A DNA stretch of 64,000 nucleotides from DATDPM01 sp963841995 (GTDB lineage: Bacteria; Pseudomonadota; Alphaproteobacteria; DATDPM01), in assembly GCA_963841995.1 (NCBI GenBank), contig CAWJEX010000012.1, positions 76,736 through 140,735 of the forward strand. Direction: 5' to 3'. The notes beneath the pieces were generated by a model. That model saw nothing but the letters and a program-made list of their open reading frames with translations. It ran no database searches and was not told the DNA's origin. Made by a program: the position numbers and the translations under genes. Of this stretch, positions 1-10,350 are shown in pieces. How positions within the stretch are numbered: position 1 is the first letter of the stretch; every line of letters begins with the position of its first letter.

Positions 1-1
1 G

Positions 2-448
2 ATGGCGCTTCTCGTCGCGTTCCTGATCGGAACGGCAGTCACGCAATTACCCCTGGGTTGGCTTGCCGAACGGGCAAATCGCCGGCTGCTATTGGCCGCC
101 TGCGCGTTTAACGTTATCGCCGCCGCTGCGATCTTGCCGTATTTGACGAGCTCCATGGCGGCGCTGTTGTTCGTCATGTTTTTGTGGGGCGGCGCGCAAA
201 TTGGATTTTACACTCTGGGCCTGGTCGAATTGGGGTCGAAATTCGAACGCAATGAACTGGTCGGCGCCAACAGCATTTTTTCCCTGATGTACGGTACGGG
301 CGCTTTTGCCGGACCGTTGATCGCCGGCGCCGTCATGGACGGTTGGGGCGCCAACGGATTTTCAGCAACGGTGGCGGCCGTGTCCGGTGCGCTGTTGCTG
401 AGCCTTGCGATTGGATGTGCGCAATCGTGGTTTGGGGGCGGGCGTTGA
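2..448 (+). CDS. MFS transporter, C-terminal part (cut by window edge)
   Basis: The reading frame is open from the window edge and gives 148 residues, almost entirely hydrophobic, with about four to five predicted membrane helices. Major facilitator proteins have about twelve helices and 400 residues, so this is only the C-terminal third. The segment LPLGWLAERANRR resembles the MFS loop motif between helices (G-x-L-aD-r-x-g-r-r). The ATG at position 2 is probably an internal methionine. The substrate cannot be told. It is followed after 57 bp by the uppP-like gene on the same strand. Confidence 0.7.
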   Translation: MALLVAFLIGTAVTQLPLGWLAERANRRLLLAACAFNVIAAAAILPYLTSSMAALLFVMFLWGGAQIGFYTLGLVELGSKFERNELVGANSIFSLMYGTGAFAGPLIAGAVMDGWGANGFSATVAAVSGALLLSLAIGCAQSWFGGGR

Positions 449-505
449 CTCAACTCATCGTGCTCTAATATGAAAAATTAGGGCAGAATTGAATGAAGAG
501 GGATC

Positions 506-1330
506 ATGACTGAAATCCAAGTTTTCGTGTTCGCCATCGTGCAGGCCGTTACGGAGTTGTTTCCGGTCAGCAGCGTCGCACATGGCGTGCTGACGCCTTA
601 CCTGTTCGGATGGAATCTCGATCCAGAGTTTCTGAAACTGCATTTCCTGCCGTTCATCGTGATGCTTCATTTGGGAACGGCGTCGGCGCTCCTCGCTTTT
701 TTCTGGCGCGACTGGCTGAATATCCTTGTCGGCTTGTTCGACAAACAGAACAAAGTCGCGCGGCGGACATTTGTCCTCATCGTGGTGGCGACGATCCCGG
801 CCGCGGTGATCGGGTTCTTGGCGGAAAAGGCGCTGCGCGGAATTTTCTCGAGCGTTACGGTGGCCGCGGCATTCTTGATCGCGAACGGTTTTATTTTGTT
901 CGTGGGCGAGCGTCTCCGCGGGAGCGGAACCCGCGAAATTGAGGATCTCAGTCTCGGTGAGGCGGTGGCCATCGGGCTTTCCCAGTCGATCGCGCTCGTT
1001 CCCGGGTTTTCGCGCTCTGGCGCCAGCATGGTTGCCGGATTCTGGGTGGGACTTCGTCATGAGGCCGCGGCGCATTTTTCAATGCTGCTGGCAACTCCGA
1101 TCATTGCCGGTGCGGGCGTCTTGGAGATCCCGAAGCTCGTCCATGAAGCCGACGCGCAGGTCCTTCACTCGGCCTTGATCGGGGGCGCCGCGGCGGCCGT
1201 TTTCGCTTTTGCCACGGTGTGGATGCTGATGCGTTGGTTCAGGACCCATGAAGTGAACGCGTTGCGGCCGTTTGCGGTCTATTGTTGGGTTTTGGGCGGG
1301 GCGGTGCTGTGGCGGATCATGATGGGGTGA
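506..1330 (+). CDS. uppP: Undecaprenyl-diphosphatase-like protein (UppP/BacA family)
   Basis: A 274-residue polytopic membrane protein of the UppP/BacA family, which removes a phosphate from undecaprenyl diphosphate to recycle the lipid carrier for cell-wall synthesis. The two family motifs are present: QAVTELFPVSSVAH near residue 13 (the E/Q-xxx-E motif and the downstream His) and PGFSRSGAS near residue 166, with the catalytic arginine. The first motif carries Gln where the E. coli enzyme has Glu, and VAH where most have TGH or SAH. It may be a paralogue, since many bacteria carry two. The length matches the family (about 270). Confidence 0.85.
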   Translation: MTEIQVFVFAIVQAVTELFPVSSVAHGVLTPYLFGWNLDPEFLKLHFLPFIVMLHLGTASALLAFFWRDWLNILVGLFDKQNKVARRTFVLIVVATIPAAVIGFLAEKALRGIFSSVTVAAAFLIANGFILFVGERLRGSGTREIEDLSLGEAVAIGLSQSIALVPGFSRSGASMVAGFWVGLRHEAAAHFSMLLATPIIAGAGVLEIPKLVHEADAQVLHSALIGGAAAAVFAFATVWMLMRWFRTHEVNALRPFAVYCWVLGGAVLWRIMMG

Positions 1331-1364
1331 GGGATTAATCCCCATCGCACGGCAAATTCCGGCC

Positions 1365-2586
<1,222 letters not shown>

Positions 2587-2861
2587 CGCGGCACTCCAGT
2601 TTCGCTCGGCATTTTCTTCGGCATGCTTGTTGCGGCATTCGGCCTCGGCCTTCTGGGCCAGCCACAGCCGGATCAGCGAATGAGCATGACGGTCGTAACC
2701 CCGAGAGATTGAAAAAATAGTGAATGAGCAGATATTTGACCGCGCAAGCGCAATAACGTAATTTTTCTGTCACCATTTCTTCGCCGAACTGTCACATTTC
2801 CGGCTAGGCTACAATTGATGGCCAGAATTTGCGGCTTAAGGATGCCGGGGGGCCGATAAAA

Positions 2862-3836
2862 ATGCCGACCGGCGAATGCAATCGAATGCAGATGACGCGG
2901 ATCGCAATTTATTGGGAACGCGGCCGGCGGCTCGCCGCCACGATCTTTCTCGCCGTCTTCGTCCAGGTTACCGCCCCAGCGCCGGCGCTCGCGGACGCCA
3001 TTCTCAGCGATACGGACAACGGACCGCATCCTGTTTTGGACTTCCCGCCGGTCCTGGATATCGCGGGCGCACAACTTCAGCGCACCGCATCTCATGATTC
3101 TGAGGGAAGGCCCAGTGAGACGTTGACCGTCCGGCGCGGCCAGCACGTGCTGCTTAGGCTCCGCGCCTATCAATTCGAATTGCACTATCAGGCCAAGGCT
3201 TCAGGTGCGGGGCCGGATGCCATCGTCACAGGCTGGACGGGCGGCGCCCATTGTTGTTTCACCATCCACGCAGTTTGGCTTTCTCATGACTTTCGCCAAC
3301 AAATCATTCCGGTGATGGACAACGATGAAACGGGATTCTTGCCGGACGGAAGGGGACCGGACGCGCCGCCCAAGTTACGCTTCGGCGATTTCACCTTTGC
3401 CTATTGGCGGGCATCCTTTGCCGATAGCCCGGCGCCGACGGTGATTTTTCGATTTGATTCGCCCACCGGGCGTTACGCCCCGGATATCGCGGCGATGCGC
3501 AAGCCGGCTCCGGATGACACGGCTGTCGCAGCGATGGCCAAAGAAGTCCGCGGCGCCGAACGGGATCTGCCAAAGGGCGATAGCCCTGCGGCACCTCTGC
3601 TGTGGAAGGATATGCTGGATCTCATCTATTCCGGCAACGCCCCAGCGGCGCATCGTCTGTTCGAAATGGCGTGGCCGGAAGACCGCGACGGCAAGGACGA
3701 GTTCCTGGCCTGCTTTACCGAGAAGCCGTCCAAGGGGATTTGGCGGCGGTCCGAAAAACTCGGCCGGTTGCTCGAAGCCGAGAGCGTGTTTCGCGTGTCG
3801 GCGGCGACGCCGAAGGATCGCGGAGACGACGAATAA
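2862..3836 (+). CDS. Secreted protein of unknown function
   Basis: I do not recognise this family. About 324 residues from the ATG at 2862; alternative starts are ATG 2886 or 2892 and a TTG at 2829. A signal peptide is clear: a basic stretch WERGRR, a hydrophobic core AATIFLAVFVQV, and a cleavage-like site at PALADA. The mature part is globular with a distinctive GWTGGAHCCFTIH segment and no membrane helix, so it should be periplasmic or exported. The C-terminal third is charged and rich in Lys, Arg and Asp. It lies between the kinase and mlaC-like genes with no obvious operon link. Confidence 0.6.
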   Translation: MPTGECNRMQMTRIAIYWERGRRLAATIFLAVFVQVTAPAPALADAILSDTDNGPHPVLDFPPVLDIAGAQLQRTASHDSEGRPSETLTVRRGQHVLLRLRAYQFELHYQAKASGAGPDAIVTGWTGGAHCCFTIHAVWLSHDFRQQIIPVMDNDETGFLPDGRGPDAPPKLRFGDFTFAYWRASFADSPAPTVIFRFDSPTGRYAPDIAAMRKPAPDDTAVAAMAKEVRGAERDLPKGDSPAAPLLWKDMLDLIYSGNAPAAHRLFEMAWPEDRDGKDEFLACFTEKPSKGIWRRSEKLGRLLEAESVFRVSAATPKDRGDDE

Positions 3837-3853
3837 AGGCGGCCGGTTGCGGC

Positions 3854-4477
3854 CTATCCGCTGCTGCCGGCGGAATCGCCATGCGCCGTCTTCTCGCGCA
3901 ATGCGTCGATCAAGCCGGAAACCTTGCCGTCGTGTTGCAGGATCTCACTGGCGAATTGATCGCGGTAGCTGATGATCAGGCTGACGCCCTCGATCTTGAT
4001 ATCTTCGATTTTCTGCTTCCCGTCGACGAAGCCGACCGTCCAGCTGATCTTGGTTGTCGCGCCGTCGGATTGGTCGACGGTCGAGGCAACCACGACGGCG
4101 CCTTCGGCGGCCGGCTGATTGCCGGTGACCTTGAATGTCTCACCGGAATAGTGGCGGAATTTATTGGCGTAAACTTCCACGATGTAGTCTTCGAAGACCT
4201 TCAAATATTCGGCCTTTTCCTGATCGGTCGCTCGCGGCCAGAATCGGCCTAAAGCACTCCGGCCAATGGCAGGAATATCGAAACCTTCGTCGAATAATGC
4301 GCGAAAACGCTTGAACAGGTCATCATCGCTCAAATTCGGCTCCGTGAGTTGCGCAATCGCGCGATGGCCGTATTCATCGATGAATGCAGAGGCATCTTGG
4401 GTTGGGTCCGCACTCGCCGGGTTGGCGAAGAAGAGCAGGGCCAAGGCAATGGCGGGGATTATGCGCCGTACAGTCAT
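3854..4477 (-). CDS. mlaC: MlaC-family phospholipid-binding periplasmic protein
   Basis: A 207-residue protein with a signal peptide (MTVRRIIPAIALALLFFANPASA) and the MlaC/Ttg2D fold signature: an N-terminal helical part with FDIPAIGRSALGRFWPRATDQEKAEY, then YSGETFKVTGNQ and a DVKIEGVSLIISYRDQF-like stretch. MlaC ferries phospholipids between the outer-membrane MlaA complex and the inner-membrane MlaFEDB ABC transporter. No mla transporter genes are adjacent, so this is an orphan or remote copy; alphaproteobacteria often carry such copies next to hopanoid or lipid genes. The neighbouring divergent operon handles lysophospholipids, which fits a lipid-homeostasis context. Confidence 0.8.
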   Translation of the reverse strand: MTVRRIIPAIALALLFFANPASADPTQDASAFIDEYGHRAIAQLTEPNLSDDDLFKRFRALFDEGFDIPAIGRSALGRFWPRATDQEKAEYLKVFEDYIVEVYANKFRHYSGETFKVTGNQPAAEGAVVVASTVDQSDGATTKISWTVGFVDGKQKIEDIKIEGVSLIISYRDQFASEILQHDGKVSGLIDALREKTAHGDSAGSSG

Positions 4478-4820
4478 TTGAATACCGCTCCATCACATCG
4501 ATGCGTCGCCTGCGGGCCGCTCGGTCCGGTGTATTAATGCCGGGACCATGGCAAGGGCCGACAGAGTAAGGGAACGGCATTGTTCAATCAATGGGTTCCG
4601 ACGTGACCGCGATGCGGCGAAAACACGAGGCTTCTGAGGAGATTCCGAAGCGAAATGCCGCGCCAAATCGTGCGGCACGCACGGACGGTTGAGCGAAAAG
4701 TGGATCGGCGCCCCTTCCGCCTGCCGGGGCGAGCGTGAAGGGTTCTAATGTATTGAATATTCCGAGAAAAATATTCCTATGAGATCGGGTTTGACAGCCG
4801 GTCATGCATTGGGTAATAAG

Positions 4821-4838
4821 TGAGTGAGCGTTCACTCA
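4821..4838. promoter_or_regulatory. TetR-type operator palindrome
   Basis: A perfect inverted repeat TGAGTGA-GCGT-TCACTCA lies 20 bp upstream of the GTG start of the TetR-family gene. TetR regulators typically bind such sites and repress their own operon, so this is probably the autoregulatory operator controlling the TetR-aas-hydrolase operon. The rest of the 380-bp gap (4478-4858) should hold the divergent mlaC promoter; I see nothing else in it. Confidence 0.7.
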
Positions 4839-4858
4839 TACCTTAAGTCACCGGCCCC

Positions 4859-5467
4859 GTGAAAGACGTTACGAGCACAAAATCCAAAATCCAAACGACG
4901 GCCCTTCGCCTCTTCGTCGAAAAGGGCATTAACGAGGCGACAATTCGCGATTTGGCGCGGGAAGCCGGGATCGCCGAAGGCACGATCTATCGCCATTATG
5001 TTTCGAAAGAGGAGTTGGTCTCCGACCTATTCGAGCTAAATTATTTCGCTTATGGCCGGCGTCTCAATGAATTGCAGGAGAAGGAGAGCGGCTTCCGCGC
5101 CAAGCTTCGGGTGATGATCGCCGATATTTGCCGACTCTTCGACACCGATCCCACCATGTTCCGTTTCCTGCTGCTGGTACAGCATCAGGCTCTGCCCACT
5201 CTGCCAAAGAGTCCGGAAAGTCCCGTGGACGTGTTGCGCAAGGTCGTGGCCGAAGCCGTCAAATTCCGGGAACTGAGGATCAAGAACGCCGATCTCGCCA
5301 CGGCGATCGTTCTCGGCATCGTCCTTCAACCGGCGACTTTTGCGATTTATGAAAGATTGTCCGGCTCCCTATCGCGTCACGCCACGGCGATTACGGAAGC
5401 CTGTTTGCGCGCTCTTCAAGCCGAAGGAAGGTATGATCGGAGACAGCAAACGAGGGGATCCGAATGA
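4859..5467 (+). CDS. TetR/AcrR-family transcriptional regulator
   Basis: A 202-residue regulator with a GTG start. The N-terminal helix-turn-helix is typical: TTALRLFVEKGINEATIRD, then AREAGIAEGTIYRHYVSKEEL (about residues 12-55), followed by an all-helical ligand domain. It overlaps the downstream lipid gene by 4 bp (ATGA), so the two are translationally coupled. A perfect palindrome just upstream is its likely operator. By context it probably senses a fatty acid, acyl-CoA or lysophospholipid and controls the acyltransferase fusion behind it. The ligand is inferred, not shown. Confidence 0.88.
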   Translation: MKDVTSTKSKIQTTALRLFVEKGINEATIRDLAREAGIAEGTIYRHYVSKEELVSDLFELNYFAYGRRLNELQEKESGFRAKLRVMIADICRLFDTDPTMFRFLLLVQHQALPTLPKSPESPVDVLRKVVAEAVKFRELRIKNADLATAIVLGIVLQPATFAIYERLSGSLSRHATAITEACLRALQAEGRYDRRQQTRGSE

Positions 5468-8400
5468 CCGATAGGGGCGTTTTTGATCTTTTGCGCCGCA
5501 GGCGGTTCCTGCCGCTGTTCGTCGCTCAGTTTTTGGGTGCGGCCAACGACAATCTGTTCAAGAGCGCGATGGCGATCTTGATCATTTACCGCATTGGCGA
5601 TGTTGGCTTTGCGAGAGCGGATGTGCTCACGAATATCGGCACGGGACTTTTCATGCTCCCCTATTTCCTATTCTCGGTAACGGCCGGCGAGATGGCCGAC
5701 CACTTCGAGAAATCCCATCTCATGAAGCTGGTCAAATTTGCCGAGATTGTGATCGTGGCCCTCGGCGGGCTGGGACTCTATCTCGGCAATGTGCCGATTC
5801 TGCTGGGCGCGTTATTCTTGCTTGGTGCCCAAGCCACCTTCTTCGGGCCGCTCAAATATTCGGTGCTGCCGGAGTACCTCAACAAAAACGAACTTATCGG
5901 CGGCAATGGGCTGATCGAAGGCGGCACTTTCCTCGCCATTCTGATCGGAACAATCGTAGCCGGCCTGCTGATTCTGACCGGTCACGGCATCACCGCGGTG
6001 ACGGCGCTCATGCTGGCGCTTGCCGCCGGCGGCTTCGTCGCAGCCTTGTGTCTTCCGATGGCCCACGCCGGCGATCGCGCGGTGCGCCTCCGCGCCAATT
6101 TATTGGCTGGCACGCTGGACGTGCTCGGCACGATCCGCAAGCGCCGCGACGTTTTTCTCTCGGTCCTCGGCATTTCGTGGTTCTGGGCGATGGGTGCCAC
6201 CTTTCTCACCCAATTCCCGGCCTACGCCAAAGATACGCTCGGCGCGGACGAACATGTGGTTACGCTAATGCTGGCCATGTTTTCGATCGGCATCGGCGTT
6301 GGCTCGGTTCTTTGTGCGAGGCTCCTCAAAGGCGAGATCTCGGCGCGGCATGTGCCCTTCGCCGCCCTCGGCATGGCCGCATTCTCCCTTGACCTGTTCC
6401 TGGCCAGCCGGAATTTGTACCCGGCGGGCGCGCTCGCCGGCATGATGGAATTCATCGCCAAGCCGGTCGCGTGGCGCATTCTCTTCGATCTGCTCATGAT
6501 CGCCGGCTTCGGCGGCCTCTATACGGTTCCGCTCTATGCGATCTTGCAAAGCCGGACCGAGGAATCGGAACGGGCGCGGGCGGTTGCCGCCAACAATATC
6601 ATGAACGCCTTTTTCATGGTGGCGGCGGCCATTGCCGCGGCGATCATGATTCGCGCCGGCTTCGGCACCATTCACATCTTCCTTACGCTTGGAGTTCTGA
6701 ACGCGGTTGTCGCGTTTTACATTTGCGGGCTATTGCCGGATGAGGTCTTGCGTGGCGTGGTCACGTCGGCACTGCGATTCGCTTATCGCGTCGAAGTGAG
6801 GGGATTGGAGAATCTTAGATCGGCCGGCGAACGAGTCGTGGTTGTGGCCAACCATGTCTCCTTCTTGGATGCCCTGTTGGTTGCGGCTTTCATCCCGGAT
6901 CGGCCGGTTTTTGCGATCAACACGTTCATGGCACGAAAATGGTGGGTGCGGCCGTTCCTCGGCTTGGTCGAGGCGTTTCCGCTCGATCCGACGAATCCGA
7001 TGTCGGTTCGGTCGTTAACGCGGCGGGTCCGGGAGGGTCGGGTTTGCGTCATTTTCCCGGAAGGCCGGCTCACTAGGACTGGCGCCCTGATGAAAATTTA
7101 CGAGGGACCGGGGATGGTCGCCGACCGCTCCGATGCGGCGGTTGTGCCGCTTCGCATTGATGGCGCCCAATACACGCCTTTCTCGAAGATGAAGGGCAAG
7201 GTACGGCTGCGCTGGTTTCCGAAAATCACGATGACGATCCTCCCGCCGCGCCGCTTCGACGTGCCCAAAACCTTGGTCGGCCGCAAGCGCCGGCAACGGG
7301 CCGGGGTGGCGCTTTATGACGTGATGTCGACCATGGTCTTCGAAACCGGCAATCGCGAGCGCACCCTGTTCCAGGCCTTTCTCGATGCGCGCCACATTCA
7401 CGGCGGCGAGGCCGCGGTGGTCGAAGACATCGAGCGCAAGCCGATCAGTTACGACCGCTTGACCGGGCTCAGCCTGGGTTTGGGACGTTACCTGGCGCGG
7501 CAGACGAAGACCGGCGAGTTCGTGGGCGTCATGTTGCCGAATACCGTGGCAACAGTGACGACTTTTCTGGCGCTCCACGCCTATGGCCGGGTTCCCGCCC
7601 TGATCAATTACACGACCGGCGCCAGCAATGTGGCGGCGGGCTGCAAGGCGGCTTGTGTTACCAAGATCGTGACCTCGCAGCGCTTCGTCGAGCAAGCGCG
7701 ATTGACGGGTTTGGTCGAAAGCCTTGAGCGTGACGCCGAAATTCTGTGGCTCGAAGACATCAAGGGGAAGATTTCTTTCCTTGACAAGCTTCACGCCATG
7801 CTGCGCCGGCCATTTGCCGCGGCCTTCCATCGCCGCCGCCGGATCAGCCCGCATTCCCCGGCCATCGTGCTGTTCACCTCCGGTTCCGAAGGTACGCCGA
7901 AAGGGGTGGCACTCAGCCATGCGAACATTCTGGCGAATTGCCTGCAGCTGGGTGCCCGCATCGATTTCAATGCCGCCGACACCGTGTTCAACGCCTTGCC
8001 GCTGTTCCATTCGTTTGGTCTCACGGGCGGCTTGCTGTTGCCGATCGTGTCCGGGGTAAAGACCTTCCTCTATCCGTCGCCGCTGCATTATCGAATCGTG
8101 CCGGAGCTCGTCTACGATACCAACGCCACGATCTTTTTTGGCACTAACACCTTCCTTGCCGGGTATGCGCGGCAAGCGAACGCCTATGATTTTTACAGTG
8201 TCCGCTACATCTTCGCCGGCGCTGAAAAGGTGGAGGAAAAAACCCGGCAGGTCTTCGCCGAAAAATTCGGATTGCGCATTCTGGAAGGCTACGGGATCAC
8301 CGAGACCGCACCGGTCATCGCCTGCAACACGCCGATGCATTATCGAGCCGGTACGGTCGGCCGATTCCTGCCTGGCGTCGAATCACGGCTTGAACCGATT

Positions 8401-8880
8401 GCCGGTGTAACCGAGGGCAGCCAGCTTTTCGTCAAGGGACCGAATGTGATGCTGGGATATCTCCGCGCCGAACGGCCGGGCGTTCTCGAGCCGGCGCCAG
8501 AAGGTTGGCACGACACCGGCGACATTGTCAGCATTGACGAGGACGGCTACATCCGAATCGTTGGCCGGGCCAAGCGTTTTGCCAAGATCGCCGGGGAGAT
8601 GGTATCGCTCGCCCGCGTCGAAGCCGAGACTGCGGCCCTGTGGCCAGAAAACCAACACGCGGTCATCGCAATTCCCGATGAACGGAAAGGCGAACAGCTT
8701 ATTCTCGTGACTAGCGCGCCGCAGGCAACACGCGATGAGTTGCTCGCCGCGTTTCGGAGCCGCGGCTTGGCTGAGCTTCTGGTTCCGCGGAAGATCATCG
8801 CCGTTCAGCGCCTGCCGTTGCTCGGTTCGGGCAAGGTGGATTATCCGGCGGTCATGAAGATGGCCTTGGGAGGCTCTTGA
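5464..8880 (+). CDS. aas: LplT-PlsC-acyl-ACP synthetase fusion (Aas-type lysophospholipid recycling enzyme)
   Basis: A 1138-residue three-domain fusion. Residues 1-410 are an MFS flippase of the LplT type (start RRFLPLFVAQFLGAANDNLFK). About 425-620 is a PlsC acyltransferase with the H-x4-D motif NHVSFLD (near 463) and FPEGRLTRTG (near 531). About 640-1138 is an AMP-binding acyl-ACP/CoA synthetase with LFTSGSEGTPKG (near 803) and EGYGITETAP (near 941). Known members move lysophospholipid, mainly 2-acyl-glycerophosphoethanolamine, across the inner membrane and re-acylate it. E. coli splits this into LplT and Aas. It is second in an operon, coupled by overlapping codons to the TetR gene before it and the hydrolase after it. 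Confidence 0.92.
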   Translation: MTDRGVFDLLRRRRFLPLFVAQFLGAANDNLFKSAMAILIIYRIGDVGFARADVLTNIGTGLFMLPYFLFSVTAGEMADHFEKSHLMKLVKFAEIVIVALGGLGLYLGNVPILLGALFLLGAQATFFGPLKYSVLPEYLNKNELIGGNGLIEGGTFLAILIGTIVAGLLILTGHGITAVTALMLALAAGGFVAALCLPMAHAGDRAVRLRANLLAGTLDVLGTIRKRRDVFLSVLGISWFWAMGATFLTQFPAYAKDTLGADEHVVTLMLAMFSIGIGVGSVLCARLLKGEISARHVPFAALGMAAFSLDLFLASRNLYPAGALAGMMEFIAKPVAWRILFDLLMIAGFGGLYTVPLYAILQSRTEESERARAVAANNIMNAFFMVAAAIAAAIMIRAGFGTIHIFLTLGVLNAVVAFYICGLLPDEVLRGVVTSALRFAYRVEVRGLENLRSAGERVVVVANHVSFLDALLVAAFIPDRPVFAINTFMARKWWVRPFLGLVEAFPLDPTNPMSVRSLTRRVREGRVCVIFPEGRLTRTGALMKIYEGPGMVADRSDAAVVPLRIDGAQYTPFSKMKGKVRLRWFPKITMTILPPRRFDVPKTLVGRKRRQRAGVALYDVMSTMVFETGNRERTLFQAFLDARHIHGGEAAVVEDIERKPISYDRLTGLSLGLGRYLARQTKTGEFVGVMLPNTVATVTTFLALHAYGRVPALINYTTGASNVAAGCKAACVTKIVTSQRFVEQARLTGLVESLERDAEILWLEDIKGKISFLDKLHAMLRRPFAAAFHRRRRISPHSPAIVLFTSGSEGTPKGVALSHANILANCLQLGARIDFNAADTVFNALPLFHSFGLTGGLLLPIVSGVKTFLYPSPLHYRIVPELVYDTNATIFFGTNTFLAGYARQANAYDFYSVRYIFAGAEKVEEKTRQVFAEKFGLRILEGYGITETAPVIACNTPMHYRAGTVGRFLPGVESRLEPIAGVTEGSQLFVKGPNVMLGYLRAERPGVLEPAPEGWHDTGDIVSIDEDGYIRIVGRAKRFAKIAGEMVSLARVEAETAALWPENQHAVIAIPDERKGEQLILVTSAPQATRDELLAAFRSRGLAELLVPRKIIAVQRLPLLGSGKVDYPAVMKMALGGS

Positions 8881-9623
8881 TGACATCCGATCAATTGAAT
8901 AGCGGTGGAAAAATGCGGGACCCAATCACCCTACTCGATCGTATCTTCGATCGGAGCGGCGCTGTTCCGCGACCCGCTCCCCAGCAACTTTTGCGCGAGA
9001 TCGAATCCTTCGTCGCCTATCACCCGGCTCCGCCCGACGCCGCGGACATGCCGAGCGGCAAGGGGCATGTGGTGCTGGTGGTTCCGGCATTCTTCACGAC
9101 GGATGCCTTCACGTGGCCGTTGCGGCGATTCCTGTCGCGTTGCGGCTACCGGGCTTTCGGTTGGGATCTCGGCGTCAATTGGGGCCCGACGCCCTATCTG
9201 ATTTCGGGCTTGAGGCGCCGACTCGATGAATTATGCGCAATCGAGGGCGGACCGATCAACGTGGTCGGCGTTAGCCTCGGCGGCGTGCTGGCGCGCGATC
9301 TCGTCTATGACCGGCCCAATGACATCGGCCATTTGGTCACGCTGGTCAGCCCCTTCCGCTTGCCGACGGCGAGCACCTTGGAGCCGGTAGTGTGGGCCTG
9401 CGCGCCATTTTACAGCGCCGCGATCGACCCGGAGCGGTTGTCGACGCCGTTGCCAATTCCCGGGACCGCCATTTATACCCGCGAGGACGGGTTGGTGGCG
9501 TGGCAGAGCTGCTGTCCCGATGAGCCGAATTCGATCGCGATCGAAGTGAGCGGCCCTCACGTGGCGATTTGCCGAAACCCGGATGTGATGCGAATTGTCG
9601 CGGAGCGGCTGGCTGCCGAATGA
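8880..9623 (+). CDS. Alpha/beta hydrolase
   Basis: About 247 residues from an ATG overlapping the aas stop codon (TGATG). The alpha/beta hydrolase core is visible: VLVVPAFFTTDAFTWPLRRFL as strand 3 and the oxyanion region, the nucleophile elbow GVSLGG (Ser near 123), a candidate acid in TREDGLVAW and a candidate catalytic His in SGPHVAI. No signal peptide is seen, so it is cytoplasmic. Its tight coupling to the lysophospholipid-recycling fusion suggests a lipid or acyl-ester substrate, perhaps acting as a lysophospholipase or acyl-thioesterase; that is inference from context. Confidence 0.8.
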   Translation: MTSDQLNSGGKMRDPITLLDRIFDRSGAVPRPAPQQLLREIESFVAYHPAPPDAADMPSGKGHVVLVVPAFFTTDAFTWPLRRFLSRCGYRAFGWDLGVNWGPTPYLISGLRRRLDELCAIEGGPINVVGVSLGGVLARDLVYDRPNDIGHLVTLVSPFRLPTASTLEPVVWACAPFYSAAIDPERLSTPLPIPGTAIYTREDGLVAWQSCCPDEPNSIAIEVSGPHVAICRNPDVMRIVAERLAAE

Positions 9624-9644
9624 CCCCGGGCAATCGCTGACCGA

Positions 9645-10328
9645 TCATTCGGCAACCCGCAGACGATACCCGATGCCCAATTCGGTAAGGATGAGTTGCG
9701 GCTCGGAAGGATCGTCTTCCAGCTTTTGCCGCAGTTGATTGACGTAGACCCGCAAGTAGGCGGTGTCTTCGACATGAGCCGGGCCCCAAACCGCTTTGAG
9801 GATCTGGCTGTGGGTCAGCACGTGGTCCGCCGATGACGCGAGAAATTTCAGAAGTTCGAATTCGCGCTTCGAGAGATGAATCTCTTCGCCGTTGCGGGTC
9901 ACGATGCGGCGGGCGAAATCCATCTTGACCGTGCCGGCCTGCACCACCTGGTTGGCCTTTTCGGCCGCCGACCGCCGCCTCATCGCAGCGCGGAGCCGGG
10001 CCATAAGCTCGCCGATGCCGAAAGGCTTGACCACGTAGTCGGTGGCGCCACGGTCCAGCGCCTCAACCTTGTCGGCCTCGCTGGCGCGGACCGAAAGCAC
10101 GAGGATCGGCATGTCGCCCAGTTCCCGGATGGCGCTGATCGCTTCTTGCCCGTCCATATCGGGAAGACCGAGATCGAGGATGACGACATCGGGCTTCTGA
10201 AGACGCGCGGCTTCGATGCCGTCCTTGGCATTCGCCGCTTCGGCGACGTCATAGCCGTTCGCACCCAAGCTGATACGCAGGAATTTGCGGATCTGCGGCT
10301 CGTCGTCGACGACCAGGATGCGCGGCAC
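9645..10328 (-). CDS. kdpE: KdpE response regulator of potassium transport
   Basis: A 227-residue OmpR-family regulator: receiver domain with the acidic pair VVDDE and phospho-acceptor Asp52 in ILDLGLPDMDG, Thr/Lys switch residues in VLSVRASEADKVEALDRGATDYVVKPF, and a C-terminal winged helix (LSKREFELLKFLA to YLRVYVNQLRQKLEDDP). It follows kdpD by 22 bp and is the last gene of the kdp operon. KdpE, phosphorylated by KdpD at low K+ or high osmolarity, activates kdpFABC. Candidate KdpE boxes (TTTATG-N5-TTTATA) lie upstream of the small membrane genes at 18.5 and 23.5 kb. Confidence 0.95.
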   Translation of the reverse strand: MPRILVVDDEPQIRKFLRISLGANGYDVAEAANAKDGIEAARLQKPDVVILDLGLPDMDGQEAISAIRELGDMPILVLSVRASEADKVEALDRGATDYVVKPFGIGELMARLRAAMRRRSAAEKANQVVQAGTVKMDFARRIVTRNGEEIHLSKREFELLKFLASSADHVLTHSQILKAVWGPAHVEDTAYLRVYVNQLRQKLEDDPSEPQLILTELGIGYRLRVAE

Positions 10329-10350
10329 CGGCTTTCTCCTAGAGCATGCC

